64,000 bases of DNA from Gordonia hydrophobica NBRC 16057. Lineage in GTDB: Bacteria > Actinomycetota > Actinomycetes > Mycobacteriales > Mycobacteriaceae. Shown here piece after piece: positions 44,008-54,796 of this stretch (the first letter of the stretch is position 1; every line of letters begins with the position of its first letter). Position numbers and translations under genes: made by a program. Under the pieces are notes generated by a model, which worked only from the letters and a program-made list of their open reading frames with translations, ran no database searches and was not told the origin of the DNA. The DNA lies in contig NZ_BCWU01000007.1 of the NCBI RefSeq assembly GCF_001592365.1, positions 62,001 to 126,000 of the forward strand. The letters are read 5' to 3'.

Positions 44008-45306
44008 TCAGCGGCGCAGGAACGCCGCCAACGCCGCCGAATACATCGCGACGTCGGCCGTGCCCATCAGTTCGCGTGCACTGTGCATCGCGAGCTGCGG
44101 CGCGCCGACGTCGACGGTCAGCAGTCCGGTCCGAGTCGCGGTGAGCGGTCCGATGGTCGAGCCGCACGGCAGGTCGGCGCGGTGGATGTACCGCTGCAAC
44201 GGCACCTCGGCGTCACGACAGGCGAGCGCGAACTCGGCCTCGCCGACCGCGTCGGACGCATATCGGAGATTCTGGTTCACCTTCAGGACCGGGCCGCCGT
44301 TGACGGCGATCCGATGAGACGGCTCGTGACGATCCGGGTAGTTCGGATGCGTGGCGTGCGCCATGTCGCCCGAGACGCAGATGCTGGCGGCCATCGCACG
44401 GAAGAAATCGTCCCGGTCGCCGCCGGTGGCCGCCACAATCCGCTCGCAGACGGTGACCAGGAAATCCGACGATGCTCCCCGCTCGGAGCCGGAGCCGACC
44501 TCTTCATGGTCGAACAGCACCAGCATCGAGATCGCATCGGCGGACGGCTCGGCGTCGAGCAGCGCACGCAGCCCCGCATAGCAGGTGCCCTGGTTGTCCA
44601 ACCGCGGCGCGCTCAGCAGATCCTGCTCGGCGCCGATGATGCGCGACGGCGTCACATCGTGCGTCATGAGCTCCCAGCCCAGCACGGCGTCCGCGTCGAC
44701 GTCCGCACGCTCGGCGACGAACGCCAGCAGCGACTGCGCTTCGCCGACACTGCGAACCGCGTCGACGTGCCGCTGCGGATCCAGACTCACGCCCTTGCGG
44801 TCCTCCGACAGGTGGATCGCCAGCTGCGGGACTCGCAGGATCGGCTCGTCGATCGTCACGAGTCGGAGGGCGACGGCGCCGTCCGAGTCCTCGTAGGCCA
44901 GGCGTCCCGACAACCCGAGGTCGCGGTCGAGCCACGAGTTCAACCAGGCGCCGCCGTACGGCTCGAGCGCGACGGTCGCCAGGCCCGCGCTGGTGCGGTC
45001 CGGATGCTGTTTGACGCGCAGGTTGGGACTGTCGGTATGCCCACCGATGATCCGGAAACGGGGCGCACGACGCATCAGGGTGGCCCCGACCGCGTCGGCG
45101 TTCCAGGCGATGATCGAACCGCCGCGCATCACGTAATGGCGACCGATCGAGTCCGTCCACCGATCGGTCTCCGACAGCCGCTCGTACCCGGCGGCGTCGA
45201 GCGCCGCGGCCACGGTGGCACAGACGTGGAACGGCGACGGCGAGGCGTCGATGAAGTCACCGAGCCCCGCCGCGCTTGCCGTTGACACTGCCGCAGAAGT
45301 TGTCAC
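44008..45306 (-). CDS. M18-family aminopeptidase
   Basis: 432 residues, full length for the M18 (aspartyl-aminopeptidase/ApeB-like) family. The di-zinc site residues are in [27 protein letters not shown], and the late metal His in ...[17 protein letters not shown] cytosolic peptidase, probably trimming N-terminal acidic or neutral residues, in a tetrahedral dodecamer. It starts 8 bp downstream of purQ, the order known from mycobacteria (pepC near purQ). Confidence 0.93.
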   Translation of the reverse strand: MTTSAAVSTASAAGLGDFIDASPSPFHVCATVAAALDAAGYERLSETDRWTDSIGRHYVMRGGSIIAWNADAVGATLMRRAPRFRIIGGHTDSPNLRVKQHPDRTSAGLATVALEPYGGAWLNSWLDRDLGLSGRLAYEDSDGAVALRLVTIDEPILRVPQLAIHLSEDRKGVSLDPQRHVDAVRSVGEAQSLLAFVAERADVDADAVLGWELMTHDVTPSRIIGAEQDLLSAPRLDNQGTCYAGLRALLDAEPSADAISMLVLFDHEEVGSGSERGASSDFLVTVCERIVAATGGDRDDFFRAMAASICVSGDMAHATHPNYPDRHEPSHRIAVNGGPVLKVNQNLRYASDAVGEAEFALACRDAEVPLQRYIHRADLPCGSTIGPLTATRTGLLTVDVGAPQLAMHSARELMGTADVAMYSAALAAFLRR

Positions 45307-45314
45307 TGTGCTGC

Positions 45315-45995
45315 TCAGACTGCCGCGAGCACCGCGTCCAGTGCCGAGTAGAACAGGCCGAGACCGTCGTCGCTCGGGCCGGTCAGCGCTCCGATCGCGT
45401 GCTCCGGGTGCGGCATGAGACCCACGACGCGCCCGTTGGCGCTGGAGACACCGGCGATGTCGAGGCTCGACCCGTTGGGATTGTCGCCCGCGTAGGTGAA
45501 CGCGATGCGTCCCTCGCCCTTCAGTTCCTCGAGTGTCCGCTCGGAGGCCACATAGCGTCCTTCACCCGACTTCAGCGGGATCAGGATCTCGGCGCCGACC
45601 TCGTAGCGGGACGTCCACGCAGTGGTGTTCGACTCCACCCGCAGCCACTGGTCGCGGCAGACGAAATGGAGCCCCTCGTTACGCGTGAGAGCGCCCGGAA
45701 GCAGCCCCGCCTCACAGAGGATCTGGAATCCGTTGCAGATGCCGAGCACCGGCATGCCGCGTTCGGCGGCCGCGACCACCTCGCCCATGACGGGAGCGAA
45801 CTTCGCGATGGCGCCGCACCGCAGGTAGTCGCCGTACGAGAAGCCACCCGGAACGACGACGGCGTCGACGTTCTTGAGGTCGGCGTCGCCGTGCCAGAGG
45901 TTGACGGCTTCACCGCCCGCCGTGGTGACGGCGCGCGCCGCGTCGACGTCGTCGAGCGTGCCGGGGAAGGTGATGACTCCGATGCGAGCAGTCAT
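45315..45995 (-). CDS. purQ: phosphoribosylformylglycinamidine synthase, glutaminase subunit
   Basis: 226 residues, class I glutamine amidotransferase. GICNGFQIL carries the nucleophilic Cys, and [10 protein letters not shown] near the end has the His/Glu. It provides ammonia to PurL for FGAM formation in purine synthesis. It starts 6 bp after purS. purL is not in the window. Confidence 0.96.
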   Translation of the reverse strand: MTARIGVITFPGTLDDVDAARAVTTAGGEAVNLWHGDADLKNVDAVVVPGGFSYGDYLRCGAIAKFAPVMGEVVAAAERGMPVLGICNGFQILCEAGLLPGALTRNEGLHFVCRDQWLRVESNTTAWTSRYEVGAEILIPLKSGEGRYVASERTLEELKGEGRIAFTYAGDNPNGSSLDIAGVSSANGRVVGLMPHPEHAIGALTGPSDDGLGLFYSALDAVLAAV

Positions 45996-46001
45996 GTGCG
46001 C

Positions 46002-46241
46002 CTACTCCGCGACGCGCGAGACGTTGAAGTTCTCAATGACCGTATTGGTCAGGAGTTCTTCGGCGATCCGCTCCAGCGCAGCGTCGTCGACAGAGTCGTC
46101 GACTTCCAGCTCGAAGCGCTTTCCCTGACGGACGTCGGCGACGCCCGCGAATCCCAGACGCCCGAGCGCCCCGACGATGGCCTGTCCCTGCGGGTCCAGG
46201 ATCTCGGCCTTGGGCATCACATCGACAACTACACGCGCCAT
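46002..46241 (-). CDS. purS: phosphoribosylformylglycinamidine synthase, PurS subunit
   Basis: 79 residues, the small PurS dimer that links PurQ and PurL: VVVDVMPKAEILDPQGQAI at the start and the VRQGKRFELEVD strand are characteristic. GAGGAG is found 12 nt upstream of the ATG at 46241. Confidence 0.94.
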   Translation of the reverse strand: MARVVVDVMPKAEILDPQGQAIVGALGRLGFAGVADVRQGKRFELEVDDSVDDAALERIAEELLTNTVIENFNVSRVAE

Positions 46242-46345
46242 TCGCCGCACTGCTCCTCACACCGATGGTGTCGAATGTCCGGCCCGAGCGGACCGGACGG
46301 TTACGCGCTTACTCTACCTGCCGATCGGCCGGCCGCAGACACTCC

Positions 46346-46837
46346 CTAACCGAGCGCGGCTTCGATGGCCGAGATGACTTCCGGGGCGTCGGGTTCGGTC
46401 CGCGGACGGAACCGTCCGGCGACGCTGCCGTCGGCCGCGACGAGGAACTTCTCGAAGTTCCACTGGATGTCGCCCGCCTCGCCGTTCGCGTCGGCGGTCT
46501 GCGTGAGTTCGGCGTACAGCGGGTGGCGGTCGTCGCCGTTGACGTCGGTCTTCTCCAGCAGCGGGAAGGTGACACCGTAGGTGGTCGAGCAGAAGCTGGC
46601 GATCTCTTCGGAGGTGCCGGGCTCCTGGCCCATGAACTGGTTGCACGGAACGCCGACCACGGTGAGTCCACGGTCGCCGTAGTCCTTCTGCAACTTCTCC
46701 AGAGCGGTGTACTGCGGAGTGAGTCCACATTTGGAGGCGACGTTCACCACGAGGAGCGGACCGGTGAGATCCGCGAGCGAGAATGCGCCGCCGTCGAGTG
46801 CGCGGACCGGGATGTCTTTGATGTTGGCGTGACCCAT
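46346..46837 (-). CDS. glutathione peroxidase-family thiol peroxidase
   Basis: 163 residues. The catalytic Cys37 (VASKCGLTPQY), Gln67 (CNQF) and Trp126-Asn127 (WNFEKF) tetrad is complete, with Cys83 (SFCST) as possible resolving Cys. Since actinobacteria lack glutathione, it is probably thioredoxin-linked. TATCCT on the minus strand (46850-46845) is 7 nt before the ATG, so the mRNA is probably leaderless and independent of purS. Confidence 0.92.
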   Translation of the reverse strand: MGHANIKDIPVRALDGGAFSLADLTGPLLVVNVASKCGLTPQYTALEKLQKDYGDRGLTVVGVPCNQFMGQEPGTSEEIASFCSTTYGVTFPLLEKTDVNGDDRHPLYAELTQTADANGEAGDIQWNFEKFLVAADGSVAGRFRPRTEPDAPEVISAIEAALG

Positions 46838-46844
46838 GCCCCAC

Positions 46845-46850
46845 AGGATA
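46845..46850 (-). promoter_or_regulatory. -10 element of leaderless gpx gene
   Basis: TATCCT followed by 7 nt and the start codon at 46837. Confidence 0.5.
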
Positions 46851-46881
46851 GCGCCAGTGCGCGAAGTCACCAGTCATTGCG

Positions 46882-46910
46882 TTGCAGCAATAGTTGCGCG
46901 AGCGTAAGTT
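46882..46910 (+). promoter_or_regulatory. leaderless promoter of marR-emrB operon
   Basis: TTGCAG (46882-46887) and TAAGTT (46905-46910) are 17 bp apart; the GTG start codon follows 7 nt later. The palindrome TTGC-A-GCAA (46882-46890) and further TTGC repeats overlap it and could be the MarR site. Confidence 0.55.
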
Positions 46911-46917
46911 CTTGCAG

Positions 46918-47397
46918 GTGTCGAATTCTCCAACCTCCGTCGAGGCCTGCACCAGCACGCTGGTGCAGTTCCTCGATCGGGTCGCGGCACGCGCCTCCTG
47001 CAGCACCGTCGACCGTGTCGCCGCCACCGACTTGACCCTCTCGCAGCTCCGCATGCTGATGGTCCTGTCGCGCAGCGACCACGACTTATCGGTGAACGAA
47101 CTGGCCGACGCCGTCTGTCTGTCGCTCGCGGCAGCCGGTCGCGGCGCCGATCGTCTGGTGGCCGCCGATCTCATCGTCCGACGCGAAGATGAGACCGACC
47201 GTCGCGTGAAGCGGTTGTCGTTGTCCGAACATGGACGCGAACTCGTTCACACCAAGTTCCGGATGCGGGCCGACGATCTCGCATGCATCGTCACCGAGAT
47301 CCCCGACGATGTCCGCACCGATCTGCAGTCTGCTCTGGCGGCGGCCCTCGAGTCCATCGCTCCACCCCCGACCTCCGCTACTTCTGACCGTTCCTAG
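46918..47397 (+). CDS. MarR-family regulator of the adjacent exporter
   Basis: 159 residues, winged helix with LTLSQLRMLMVLSR, VCLSLAAAGRGADRL and the wing DETDRRVKRLSLSEHG. It is 13 bp upstream of an EmrB-like MFS gene, so it most probably represses this operon and responds to the exported compound. The GTG at 46918 is set by the leaderless promoter; the TTG further upstream lies inside it. Confidence 0.87.
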   Translation: MSNSPTSVEACTSTLVQFLDRVAARASCSTVDRVAATDLTLSQLRMLMVLSRSDHDLSVNELADAVCLSLAAAGRGADRLVAADLIVRREDETDRRVKRLSLSEHGRELVHTKFRMRADDLACIVTEIPDDVRTDLQSALAAALESIAPPPTSATSDRS

Positions 47398-47410
47398 CAA
47401 AGGACACCTC

Positions 47411-48970
47411 ATGACCACCTCCCCACCGGGAGCAGCCAGCGACAAGCTGGATCGCGGCGTCTTCGTCATCGCGGGCGTCGTCGTTCTGGGCGCCATCATG
47501 TCGATCCTCGACGTCACCGTCGTGTCGGTCGCGCAGCCCACCTTCATCACCGAGTTCGATACGTCGACGGCGGGTGCCGCCTGGTCGATGACCGGGTACA
47601 CCCTGGCCCTCGCTGCGGTCATCCCCGCAGCCAGTTGGGCGGCGTCACGCTTCGGCACCAAGCGCGTCTACATGGCGTCGCTGATCCTGTTCCTCATCGG
47701 CTCCATCCTGTGCGCCCTGGCGTGGAACATCGGCTCGCTGGTCGCGTTCCGCGTGATCCAGGGCTTCGGCGGCGGCCTCCTCATGCCGATCGGCATGATG
47801 ATCATGACCCGCGCGGCAGGCCCGGAGCGGGTCGGCTCGGTCATGGCCGTCCTCGGCATCCCGATGCTGCTCGGCCCGATCATGGGACCGATCCTCGGCG
47901 GTTGGCTGATCGAGATCGCCTCGTGGCACTGGGTCTTCCTGATCAACGTCCCGATCGGCGCGATCGCGCTGGTCTACGCCTTCTTCGCGCTTCCCGGCGG
48001 CGATGAGGAGCCCGGCAAGAAGATCGACGTGCCCGGCCTGCTGATGCTCTCGCCCGGCCTGGCGCTGTTCCTGTTCGGTGTCTCGTCGAGCGCCGAGGAG
48101 CAGACCTTCAACGCTCCGCGCGTCTACATTCCGATGATCATCGGCGCCATCCTCATCGCGATGTTCGTCCGCCACGCGTTCCGCACCACCAATCCGCTGC
48201 TGGACCTGCGGTTGTTCCGGAACACCACGCTGCGCGGCGCGGTCATCACGATGTCGCTGTTCGCGATCGCCTTCTTCGGCGCTTCGCTGCTGTACCCGCA
48301 GTACTTCATCATCGTCCGCGGTGAGAGCACGCTCGCCGCTGGTCTGCTGCTGGCCCCACAGGGTCTCGGCGCCATGCTGACCATGCCGATCGCAGGCAAG
48401 CTCACGGACAAGATGGGTCCCGGCAAGTTCGTCCTCGGCGGCCTGGTCCTGATCGCCATCGGCGTCGGCGCATTCATCGCACTCGGTACCGACACCTCGT
48501 ACTGGTACCTGTGCGGCGCCCTGTTCATCCAGGGCCTCGGCATGGGCATGACCATGATGCCGATCATGACCGCCGCACTCGCGACGCTGCGCGGCGGCGA
48601 GATCGCCGACGGCTCCACGCTGATGAACGCCGTTCAGCAGACCGCGGCGTCGATCGGCACCGCCGTCATCACCGTCATCTTCACCACCATGCTGATGCCG
48701 CTCTCGCGCGCGGTGATGCAGGCCGGTGGCGACCAGGCGCGCGTCGGCAAGGCGATGGTCGAGAACGGTGTCAACGTCTCGGATCCGGCCGCCGTCCAGG
48801 CTGCCGGCGCGGATGTCATCTCCGACATCGCCTCCACCTACGGCAACACGTTCATCGTGGCCACGGTACTGGTCGCACTCACCCTGATCCCGGCCTACTT
48901 CCTGCCCCGCAAGAAGATGGTCGTCGAGGGCGATGCCGACGAGCAGCAGGTGCCCGTCACGATGCACTGA
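47411..48970 (+). CDS. MFS multidrug exporter, EmrB-like (14 TM)
   Basis: 519 residues of the DHA2 family with about 14 membrane segments: DVTVVSVAQPTFITEF in TM1, SRFGTKRVY loop 2-3, and GIPMLLGPIMGPILGGWLIE as motif C. The order with purS/purQ on one side and ptrB on the other, and the opposite orientation, matches mycobacterial emrB (Rv0783c) as I remember. AAAGGA precedes the ATG at 47411. In an operon with marR; substrate unknown. Confidence 0.9.
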   Translation: MTTSPPGAASDKLDRGVFVIAGVVVLGAIMSILDVTVVSVAQPTFITEFDTSTAGAAWSMTGYTLALAAVIPAASWAASRFGTKRVYMASLILFLIGSILCALAWNIGSLVAFRVIQGFGGGLLMPIGMMIMTRAAGPERVGSVMAVLGIPMLLGPIMGPILGGWLIEIASWHWVFLINVPIGAIALVYAFFALPGGDEEPGKKIDVPGLLMLSPGLALFLFGVSSSAEEQTFNAPRVYIPMIIGAILIAMFVRHAFRTTNPLLDLRLFRNTTLRGAVITMSLFAIAFFGASLLYPQYFIIVRGESTLAAGLLLAPQGLGAMLTMPIAGKLTDKMGPGKFVLGGLVLIAIGVGAFIALGTDTSYWYLCGALFIQGLGMGMTMMPIMTAALATLRGGEIADGSTLMNAVQQTAASIGTAVITVIFTTMLMPLSRAVMQAGGDQARVGKAMVENGVNVSDPAAVQAAGADVISDIASTYGNTFIVATVLVALTLIPAYFLPRKKMVVEGDADEQQVPVTMH

Positions 48971-48994
48971 GCGAGGTCCGCACCGCGCAACCAC

Positions 48995-49036
48995 CGATTC
49001 GGCGTCACTGGTCCTTCGACCGGCGGCGCCGAATCG
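48995..49036. terminator. hairpin 1 after MFS gene
   Basis: CGATTCGGCG (48995-49004) pairs with CGCCGAATCG (49027-49036), with a GC-rich loop. Confidence 0.5.
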
Positions 49037-49069
49037 TCGTTGCCGGGACCATCCGTGCAGCGACACTCG

Positions 49070-49120
49070 CAGAAATGGTGCTCGGAAGCGGCGCTGGGCC
49101 GCTCCCGAGCACCATTTCTG
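49070..49120 (+). terminator. hairpin 2 after MFS gene
   Basis: A 16-bp stem (CAGAAATGGTGCTCGG at 49070-49085 with its complement at 49105-49120) encloses AGCGGC/GCCGCT; TTCTCTTCT follows. It resembles the hairpin at 3285-3333 in its ATGGTGC arm. Confidence 0.75.
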
Positions 49121-49219
49121 TTCTCTTCTGTCATCGGCGGAGGAAGAACGACCTCGCTCGCTGAGTCCAGGACTGCGGCGGAAGTTCGGTCATGACTTCG
49201 CACGCCCCGTGTTTCGACT

Positions 49220-51355
49220 CTATTCCGCCAGCGCGCCGGCCTTCTCCAAGATCCAGGCCAACTCGAAGGCCGTCTCCTCCCACTGCTTGTACCGGCCGGA
49301 GACGCCGCCGTGGCCTGCGGACATCTCGGTCTTGAGCAGCACCGGATTGCCCGAGGTGGTGGACTCCTGCAGCCGCGCCACCCATTTCGCCGCCTCCACG
49401 AAGAGGACGCGGGTGTCGTGCAGGGAGTTCTCGGCGAGAATCGACGGGTAGGGCTTCGCGGTCACGTTCTCGTACGGCGTGTACGACTTCATGTACGCGT
49501 ACACCTCGGGATCGTGGAGCGGATCGCCCCACTCGTCCCACTCGATCACGGTCAGCGGCAGCGACGGGTCGAGGATCGAGTTCAGCGCATCCACGAACGG
49601 CACGGCGGCCAGGATGCCGTTGAACAGCTCCGGAGCCAGGTTGACGACGGCGCCCATCAGCAGTCCGCCCGCGCTGCCGCCCTCGGCGACCAGGTGCTCG
49701 GGCGAAGTCCAGCCGGTCTCGATGAGATGCCGCGCGACGTCGACGAAGTCGGTGAAGGTGTTCTTCTTGGTGAGCGTCTTCCCGTTCTCGTACCAGAGCC
49801 GACCCATCTCGCCGCCGCCGCGAATGTGCGCGAACGCCATCACCATGCCGCGGTCGAGCATCGACAGCCGTGCCACCGAGAAGCCGGGGTCCAGGCAGGT
49901 CTCATACGAGCCGTATCCGTACAACAGCATCGGACTCGGCGTGCTCTGGTCCAGATCGCGGCGGAACACCAGCGACACCGGGATGCGCGTCCCGTCGGCG
50001 GCCACCACCCACTCGCGGACCGCCGTGTAATCGGCCGGGTCGTAACCGCCGAGCACCGGCTGCCTGCGCAGCAGCGTGCGCTCCCCGGTCGCGACGTCGA
50101 GGTCCAGCACCTCGGCCGGATCCACATAGCTCGCGTAGCCGACGCGGAGTTTCGGGGTGCCCCACTCGGCGTTGGCGCCGAGCCCAGTTGATCGCAGCTC
50201 CTGGTCGAAGGTCACTTCGACGAAGTCGTCGACCGTCGGCAGCCCGTCGATGCCGCGGAGATCGGCGATCGCCACGCGCGGCAATGCGGCCTCCCGGTAC
50301 GACAGCACCAGGTAGTCGCGGAAGCAGTCGACGTCCTCGATACGACGGCCCGGCTGATGCTCGATCAGTGTCTGCCGCGCGCTGAAATCGTCGACGGGGA
50401 CCACGTCGACGGCGAAGTCGACGGCACCCTGCGCATTGTGGACGACGACGAACCAGTCCTCGCCTCCGATACGCGCGTGCTCGACCGAGTACTCCACGCC
50501 CTCGACACGGCCGGCGACGCTGACGAACTCACCGGTCGGGTCGTCGGCCCGCAGCACATAGGCCTCGGCGGTGATCTTGGATCCGACGCCGATCACCAGG
50601 TACTCGTCGCTCTGCGTGGTCCCGATGCCGACCCAGTACCGCTCGTCCGGCTCGTGGAACACCTGCACATCGGATTCGGTGGAGCCCACCTCGTGCCGCC
50701 AGACGCTGTCGGGACGCCATGCGTCGTCGACGGTCTGATAGAAGACGTACCGGGCGTCGAGCGACCAGGTGGCGCCCGCGGAGATGTTCTCGATCGTGTC
50801 CGGCAGCAGTTCGCCGGTCGTCAGGTTCTTGATCCGCAGCGTGTATCGCTCATCGCCCTTCACGTCGACGCTGTACGCCAGCCACTCGCCGTCGTGGCTC
50901 ACCGACATCGCGCCCAGACTGAAGAACTCGTGCCCCTCCGCTTCGGCGTTGGCGTCGAAGAAGACGTGCTCGCCGGGCAGGTCGACGCCGGGGGTCACCT
51001 CGGGGGGAGTCCAGTCGTCGTCGGAGCGGATCGGGCACCGTGCCCGGACACCGTAGGCGAGGCCTTCGGTGGTGCGGGTGAAGTACCAGTACTTGCCGCT
51101 GCGCGTCGGGACGCTCATGTCGGTCTCTTGGACCCGGGACTTGATCTCGCCGAAGATGTCGCTGCGCAGCGACGCCAGGTGCGCGGTCTGGGCGTCGACG
51201 AATGCGTTCTGCCCCTCCAGATAGGCGATTACCTCGGGATCGTCGGCGTTCCGGAGCCACTCGTAGTCGTCGACGAAGACGTCGCCGTGGTGCTCGCGCG
51301 GTGCGGGGACCTTCTTGGCGACCGGAGGGGCCACCGGGTTCGACGCGGCCGTCAC
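49220..51355 (-). CDS. ptrB: S9 prolyl oligopeptidase (oligopeptidase B)
   Basis: 711 residues with an N-terminal beta-propeller and C-terminal alpha/beta hydrolase. The catalytic triad is the Ser of GGSAGGLL, the Asp of LHDTRV and the His of SAGHGG. It cleaves peptides after basic residues in the cytosol. Its GTG start (51355) overlaps the purC TGA by 3 bp, so it is translationally coupled. In M. tuberculosis ptrB is split into ptrBa/ptrBb; here it is intact. Other GTG codons (51367) are possible starts. Confidence 0.92.
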   Translation of the reverse strand: MTAASNPVAPPVAKKVPAPREHHGDVFVDDYEWLRNADDPEVIAYLEGQNAFVDAQTAHLASLRSDIFGEIKSRVQETDMSVPTRSGKYWYFTRTTEGLAYGVRARCPIRSDDDWTPPEVTPGVDLPGEHVFFDANAEAEGHEFFSLGAMSVSHDGEWLAYSVDVKGDERYTLRIKNLTTGELLPDTIENISAGATWSLDARYVFYQTVDDAWRPDSVWRHEVGSTESDVQVFHEPDERYWVGIGTTQSDEYLVIGVGSKITAEAYVLRADDPTGEFVSVAGRVEGVEYSVEHARIGGEDWFVVVHNAQGAVDFAVDVVPVDDFSARQTLIEHQPGRRIEDVDCFRDYLVLSYREAALPRVAIADLRGIDGLPTVDDFVEVTFDQELRSTGLGANAEWGTPKLRVGYASYVDPAEVLDLDVATGERTLLRRQPVLGGYDPADYTAVREWVVAADGTRIPVSLVFRRDLDQSTPSPMLLYGYGSYETCLDPGFSVARLSMLDRGMVMAFAHIRGGGEMGRLWYENGKTLTKKNTFTDFVDVARHLIETGWTSPEHLVAEGGSAGGLLMGAVVNLAPELFNGILAAVPFVDALNSILDPSLPLTVIEWDEWGDPLHDPEVYAYMKSYTPYENVTAKPYPSILAENSLHDTRVLFVEAAKWVARLQESTTSGNPVLLKTEMSAGHGGVSGRYKQWEETAFELAWILEKAGALAE

Positions 51356-52239
51356 GCGTCGAACCACTCGTCGAACGACAGTCCCGAGATCCGCTCGTAC
51401 GCCTCGATGTAACGGGCGCGCGTCCGCTCGACGACGTCGTCGGGCAGGGCGGGCGGCTGCTGTTCAGACCCGCGGTCCCACCCGGAGTCCGGACCGGTGA
51501 GCCAGTTGCGGACGATCTGCTTGTCGAAGCTCGGCTGGACCACACCCGGCTGGTAGGTCGCAGCGTCCCAGTAGCGCGACGAGTCCGGAGTGAGCACCTC
51601 GTCGGCGAGGACCAGGGAGCCGTCGGGTGCTTGGCCGAACTCGAACTTGGTGTCCGCCAGGATGATCCCGCGTTCGGCCGCGAGATCGGCGCCACGACCG
51701 TAGATGTCGAGGGTGCGTTCGCGCAGCGCAGTCGCGAGCTCCTCGCCCACCTGGTTCGCGACGTGCGCAAAGCTGACGTTCTCGTCGTGATCGCCCATCG
51801 CGGCCTTGGTCGCGGGAGTGAAGATCGGCGCGGGAAGCTTGTCGGCCTCGCCCAGACCGGCGGGCAGCTCCACGCCGCAGACGGCGCCGGTGGCGTTGTA
51901 GTCGACCAAGCCCGAGCCGGTCAGGTAGCCACGGGCGACGCACTCCACCTGCACCATCGGCAGTTTGGTGACGACCATCGAGCGACCGACGAGGCCCGCC
52001 GGGATGCGCGCGTCGTCCGGTCCGCCCGCGAGATGGTTCGGGACGCCGAGCCGGTCGAACCAGAAGAAGCTCGCCGCGGTCAGGATCCGCCCCTTGTCGC
52101 GGATCGGGGTGTCGAGAATGAAGTCGTACGCCGAGATGCGATCGGACGCGACCAACAGCAGGGTGGCGTCGTCGATCTCGTAGATGTCGCGGACTTTGCC
52201 GGACGCGACATGCCGGTAATCGGACAGCGTGGGTCGCAT
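51352..52239 (-). CDS. purC: SAICAR synthetase
   Basis: 295 residues: [27 protein letters not shown] at the start, the ATP-grasp-like core and [13 protein letters not shown]. It condenses CAIR with aspartate in purine synthesis. AGGAGA before the ATG at 52239. It is 8 bp downstream of purB and overlaps ptrB. Confidence 0.96.
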   Translation of the reverse strand: MRPTLSDYRHVASGKVRDIYEIDDATLLLVASDRISAYDFILDTPIRDKGRILTAASFFWFDRLGVPNHLAGGPDDARIPAGLVGRSMVVTKLPMVQVECVARGYLTGSGLVDYNATGAVCGVELPAGLGEADKLPAPIFTPATKAAMGDHDENVSFAHVANQVGEELATALRERTLDIYGRGADLAAERGIILADTKFEFGQAPDGSLVLADEVLTPDSSRYWDAATYQPGVVQPSFDKQIVRNWLTGPDSGWDRGSEQQPPALPDDVVERTRARYIEAYERISGLSFDEWFDA

Positions 52240-52247
52240 GAGATCTC

Positions 52248-53675
52248 CTAGAGGATCGGGGCGGGCGCGTAGGCGGCGGCGTCGGGGTGCTTCGCGACCC
52301 ACTCGGCGGCCTGCGCGACCACCTGCGCGACCTGCGCTTCTGCCGCGCCGACGAACGCCGACTTGTCGGCGATCAGCGCGTCCAACTGCCCGCGGTCGAG
52401 CGGAATGCGGTCGTCGGCGGCCAATCGGTCGAGGAGGTCGGGCTCCCGACCCTCCTCACGCATGGCGAGCGCGACGGCGACGGCGTTCTCCTTGATCGCC
52501 TCGTGCGCCGTCTCGCGGCCGACCCCAGCCCGCACCGACGCCATCAGCACCTTGGTGGTGGCGAGGAACGGCAGGTAACGATCGAGTTCGTTCGCGATCA
52601 CCTCGGGGTACGCACCGAACTCGGCGAGCACCGTCAGGAAGGTCTCCATCAGGCCGTCGATCGCGAAGAACGCATCTGGCAGCGCCACGCGGCGGATCAC
52701 CGAGCAGTAGACATCGCCTTCGTTCCACTGGTTGCCCGCGAGCTCGCCGGTCATCGACGCGTAGCCCCGCAGGATCACGGTGAGACCGTTGACGCGCTCG
52801 CAGCTGCGGGTGTTCATCTTGTGCGGCATCGCCGAACTGCCGACCTGGCCGGGCTGGAAGCCCTCGGTGACCAGCTCGTGCCCCGCCATCAGCCGGATGG
52901 TGGTGGCCAGCGACGACGGCCCGGCGGCGACCTGCACCAGCGCCGAGACGACGTCGTAGTCCAGCGACCGCGGGTACACCTGGCCGACGGAGGTGAAGGC
53001 GTTGGCGAACCCGAGGTGGGCGGCCACCGTGGATTCGAGTCGAGCGAGTTTGTCGGCATCGCCGTCGAGGAGGTCCAGCATGTCCTGGCTGGTGCCCATC
53101 GGTCCCTTGATTCCGCGGAGCGGGTAGCGGGCGATCAACTCCTCGATGCGGGTGAGCGCGACCATGAGCTCGTCGGCGGCGGTGGCGAACCGCTTGCCGA
53201 GGGTGGTGGCCTGCGCCGCGACGTTGTGACTGCGGCCGGCCATGACGATCGACGCGTACTGCGCCGCCCGCTCGGTGATGCGGGCGAGGGTGGCGACACC
53301 GTGGTCGCGCACGTGCGTCAGCGACAGGAGGACCTGCAGCTGTTCCACGTTCTCGGTGAGATCCCGGCTGGTCATGCCCTTGTGGATCTGCTCGTGTCCG
53401 GCGAGGGCGTTGAACTCCTCGATCCGCGCCTTGACGTCGTGGCGGGTCACGCGCTCGCGGTCGGCGATCGACGCGAGATCGACGGTGTCGATCACTCGCT
53501 CGTAGTCGGCGATCGCCTCGGCGGGGACCTCGATGCCGAGGTCTCGCTGCGCCTTCATGACGGCGATCCAGAGCTGTCGTTCCAAGACGATCTTGTGCTG
53601 CGGCGACCAGATCTCCGCGAGGCTCGCGGACGCGTAGCGACTGGCCAGGACATTGCTGATAGCAGGTTTACCCAC
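52248..53675 (-). CDS. purB: adenylosuccinate lyase
   Basis: 475 residues of the fumarase/aspartase superfamily; the signature loop SSAMPHKMN and TSRDLTENV are clear. It acts twice in purine synthesis. Start GTG at 53675; TAGACT (53688-53683) lies 7 nt before, so a leaderless mRNA drives the purB-purC-ptrB operon. Confidence 0.95.
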   Translation of the reverse strand: MGKPAISNVLASRYASASLAEIWSPQHKIVLERQLWIAVMKAQRDLGIEVPAEAIADYERVIDTVDLASIADRERVTRHDVKARIEEFNALAGHEQIHKGMTSRDLTENVEQLQVLLSLTHVRDHGVATLARITERAAQYASIVMAGRSHNVAAQATTLGKRFATAADELMVALTRIEELIARYPLRGIKGPMGTSQDMLDLLDGDADKLARLESTVAAHLGFANAFTSVGQVYPRSLDYDVVSALVQVAAGPSSLATTIRLMAGHELVTEGFQPGQVGSSAMPHKMNTRSCERVNGLTVILRGYASMTGELAGNQWNEGDVYCSVIRRVALPDAFFAIDGLMETFLTVLAEFGAYPEVIANELDRYLPFLATTKVLMASVRAGVGRETAHEAIKENAVAVALAMREEGREPDLLDRLAADDRIPLDRGQLDALIADKSAFVGAAEAQVAQVVAQAAEWVAKHPDAAAYAPAPIL

Positions 53676-53682
53676 GGCGGAC

Positions 53683-53688
53683 AGTCTA
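53683..53688 (-). promoter_or_regulatory. -10 element of leaderless purB
   Basis: TAGACT on the minus strand, then 7 nt and the GTG start. Confidence 0.5.
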
Positions 53689-53806
53689 TGGCATGGCCGC
53701 ACCGCCACCGCACGCGCGAAGTCCGCCCGTCCGGCCTCACGGCCCCGGCCGCACGCCCGCATCCTCGGATTCATCGCACCGCACGACAAGCACAGTCGCC
53801 CAACTA

Positions 53807-54104
<298 letters not shown>

Positions 54105-54141
54105 GGACTCCGACGCATCGCCCAACCGAACAGGAGAAGAC

Positions 54142-54537
54142 ATGTCCATCGCTATCGCCACCACCGTCGACGCACCGCTCACCGAAGCCGTCGACCGCAC
54201 CAGGGAAGCCCTCGCCGCGCAGGGATTCGGCGTCCTCACCGAGATCGACATGGCGGCCACGCTCAAAGCCAAGATCGGCGAGGACATCGAGGAGTACGTC
54301 ATCCTCGGCGCCTGCAACCCGCCCCTCGCCCATCGAGCCGTGACCGCCGAGCGACAGATCGGCCTGCTGCTGCCCTGTAACGTCGTAGTCCGCGCCGACC
54401 GCGACGACCCGAGGCGCAGCATCGTCGAGGCGATGAACCCGCAGGTGATGATGACGGTCATCGACAACCCCGACCTGGTGAGCGTGGCCGACGACGCGAC
54501 CGCGAAGCTGACCGCCGCCGTCGAGTCCCTGACCTGA
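54142..54537 (+). CDS. DUF302 family protein
   Basis: 131 residues of the DUF302 fold: EAVDRTREALAAQGFGVLTEIDM is the characteristic start, with ACNPPLAHRA and GLLLPCNVVV following. Two Cys (CNPP and PCNV) could react with thiols or metal. DUF302 is often encoded beside CsoR-type repressors and sulfur or metal stress genes; function uncertain. ATG with AGGAGAAG upstream, 37 bp after the repressor gene. Confidence 0.85.
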   Translation: MSIAIATTVDAPLTEAVDRTREALAAQGFGVLTEIDMAATLKAKIGEDIEEYVILGACNPPLAHRAVTAERQIGLLLPCNVVVRADRDDPRRSIVEAMNPQVMMTVIDNPDLVSVADDATAKLTAAVESLT

Positions 54538-54579
54538 CCTCCCGAACACGCAAGCCCCGATCCCCTCCAAGGAGTTCCC

Positions 54580-54717
54580 ATGTGCTTCCCCGTGACCTGT
54601 CCGAGCTGCAGCAAGATCACCTGGGACGGCTGCGGCGAGCACGTCGCCGACGTGCTCGGGCCGGTGCCCGACGACCAGCGCTGCCACTGCCCCGACCCTC
54701 GCCTCACCACTGCCTGA
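54580..54717 (+). CDS. 45-residue Cys-rich protein, likely metal-binding
   Basis: Six cysteines in 45 residues: MCFPVTCPSCSKITWDGCGE followed later by QRCHCPD. The CPSC and CHC pairs and the WDGCGEH segment suggest a zinc ribbon-like or redox metal site. AAGGAG 6 nt before the ATG; 42 bp after DUF302, so in the CsoR-like operon. I recall small proteins with the same MC-P-V-x-C-x-x-C layout in other actinobacteria, function unknown. Confidence 0.8.
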   Translation: MCFPVTCPSCSKITWDGCGEHVADVLGPVPDDQRCHCPDPRLTTA

Positions 54718-54780
54718 GGCCACGACCTGAGCCGTCCCGTGTGACCCGTGCGACGGACGCGGGGGCACGCGCGGAGGAGG

Positions 54781-54796
54781 TAGACTAGCGCCCCGT
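54781..54796 (+). promoter_or_regulatory. -10 element of esterase gene
   Basis: TAGACT 54781-54786 with 10 nt to the ATG, giving an essentially leaderless transcript. GAGGAGG lies upstream of it and is not usable as a ribosome site if so. Confidence 0.4.
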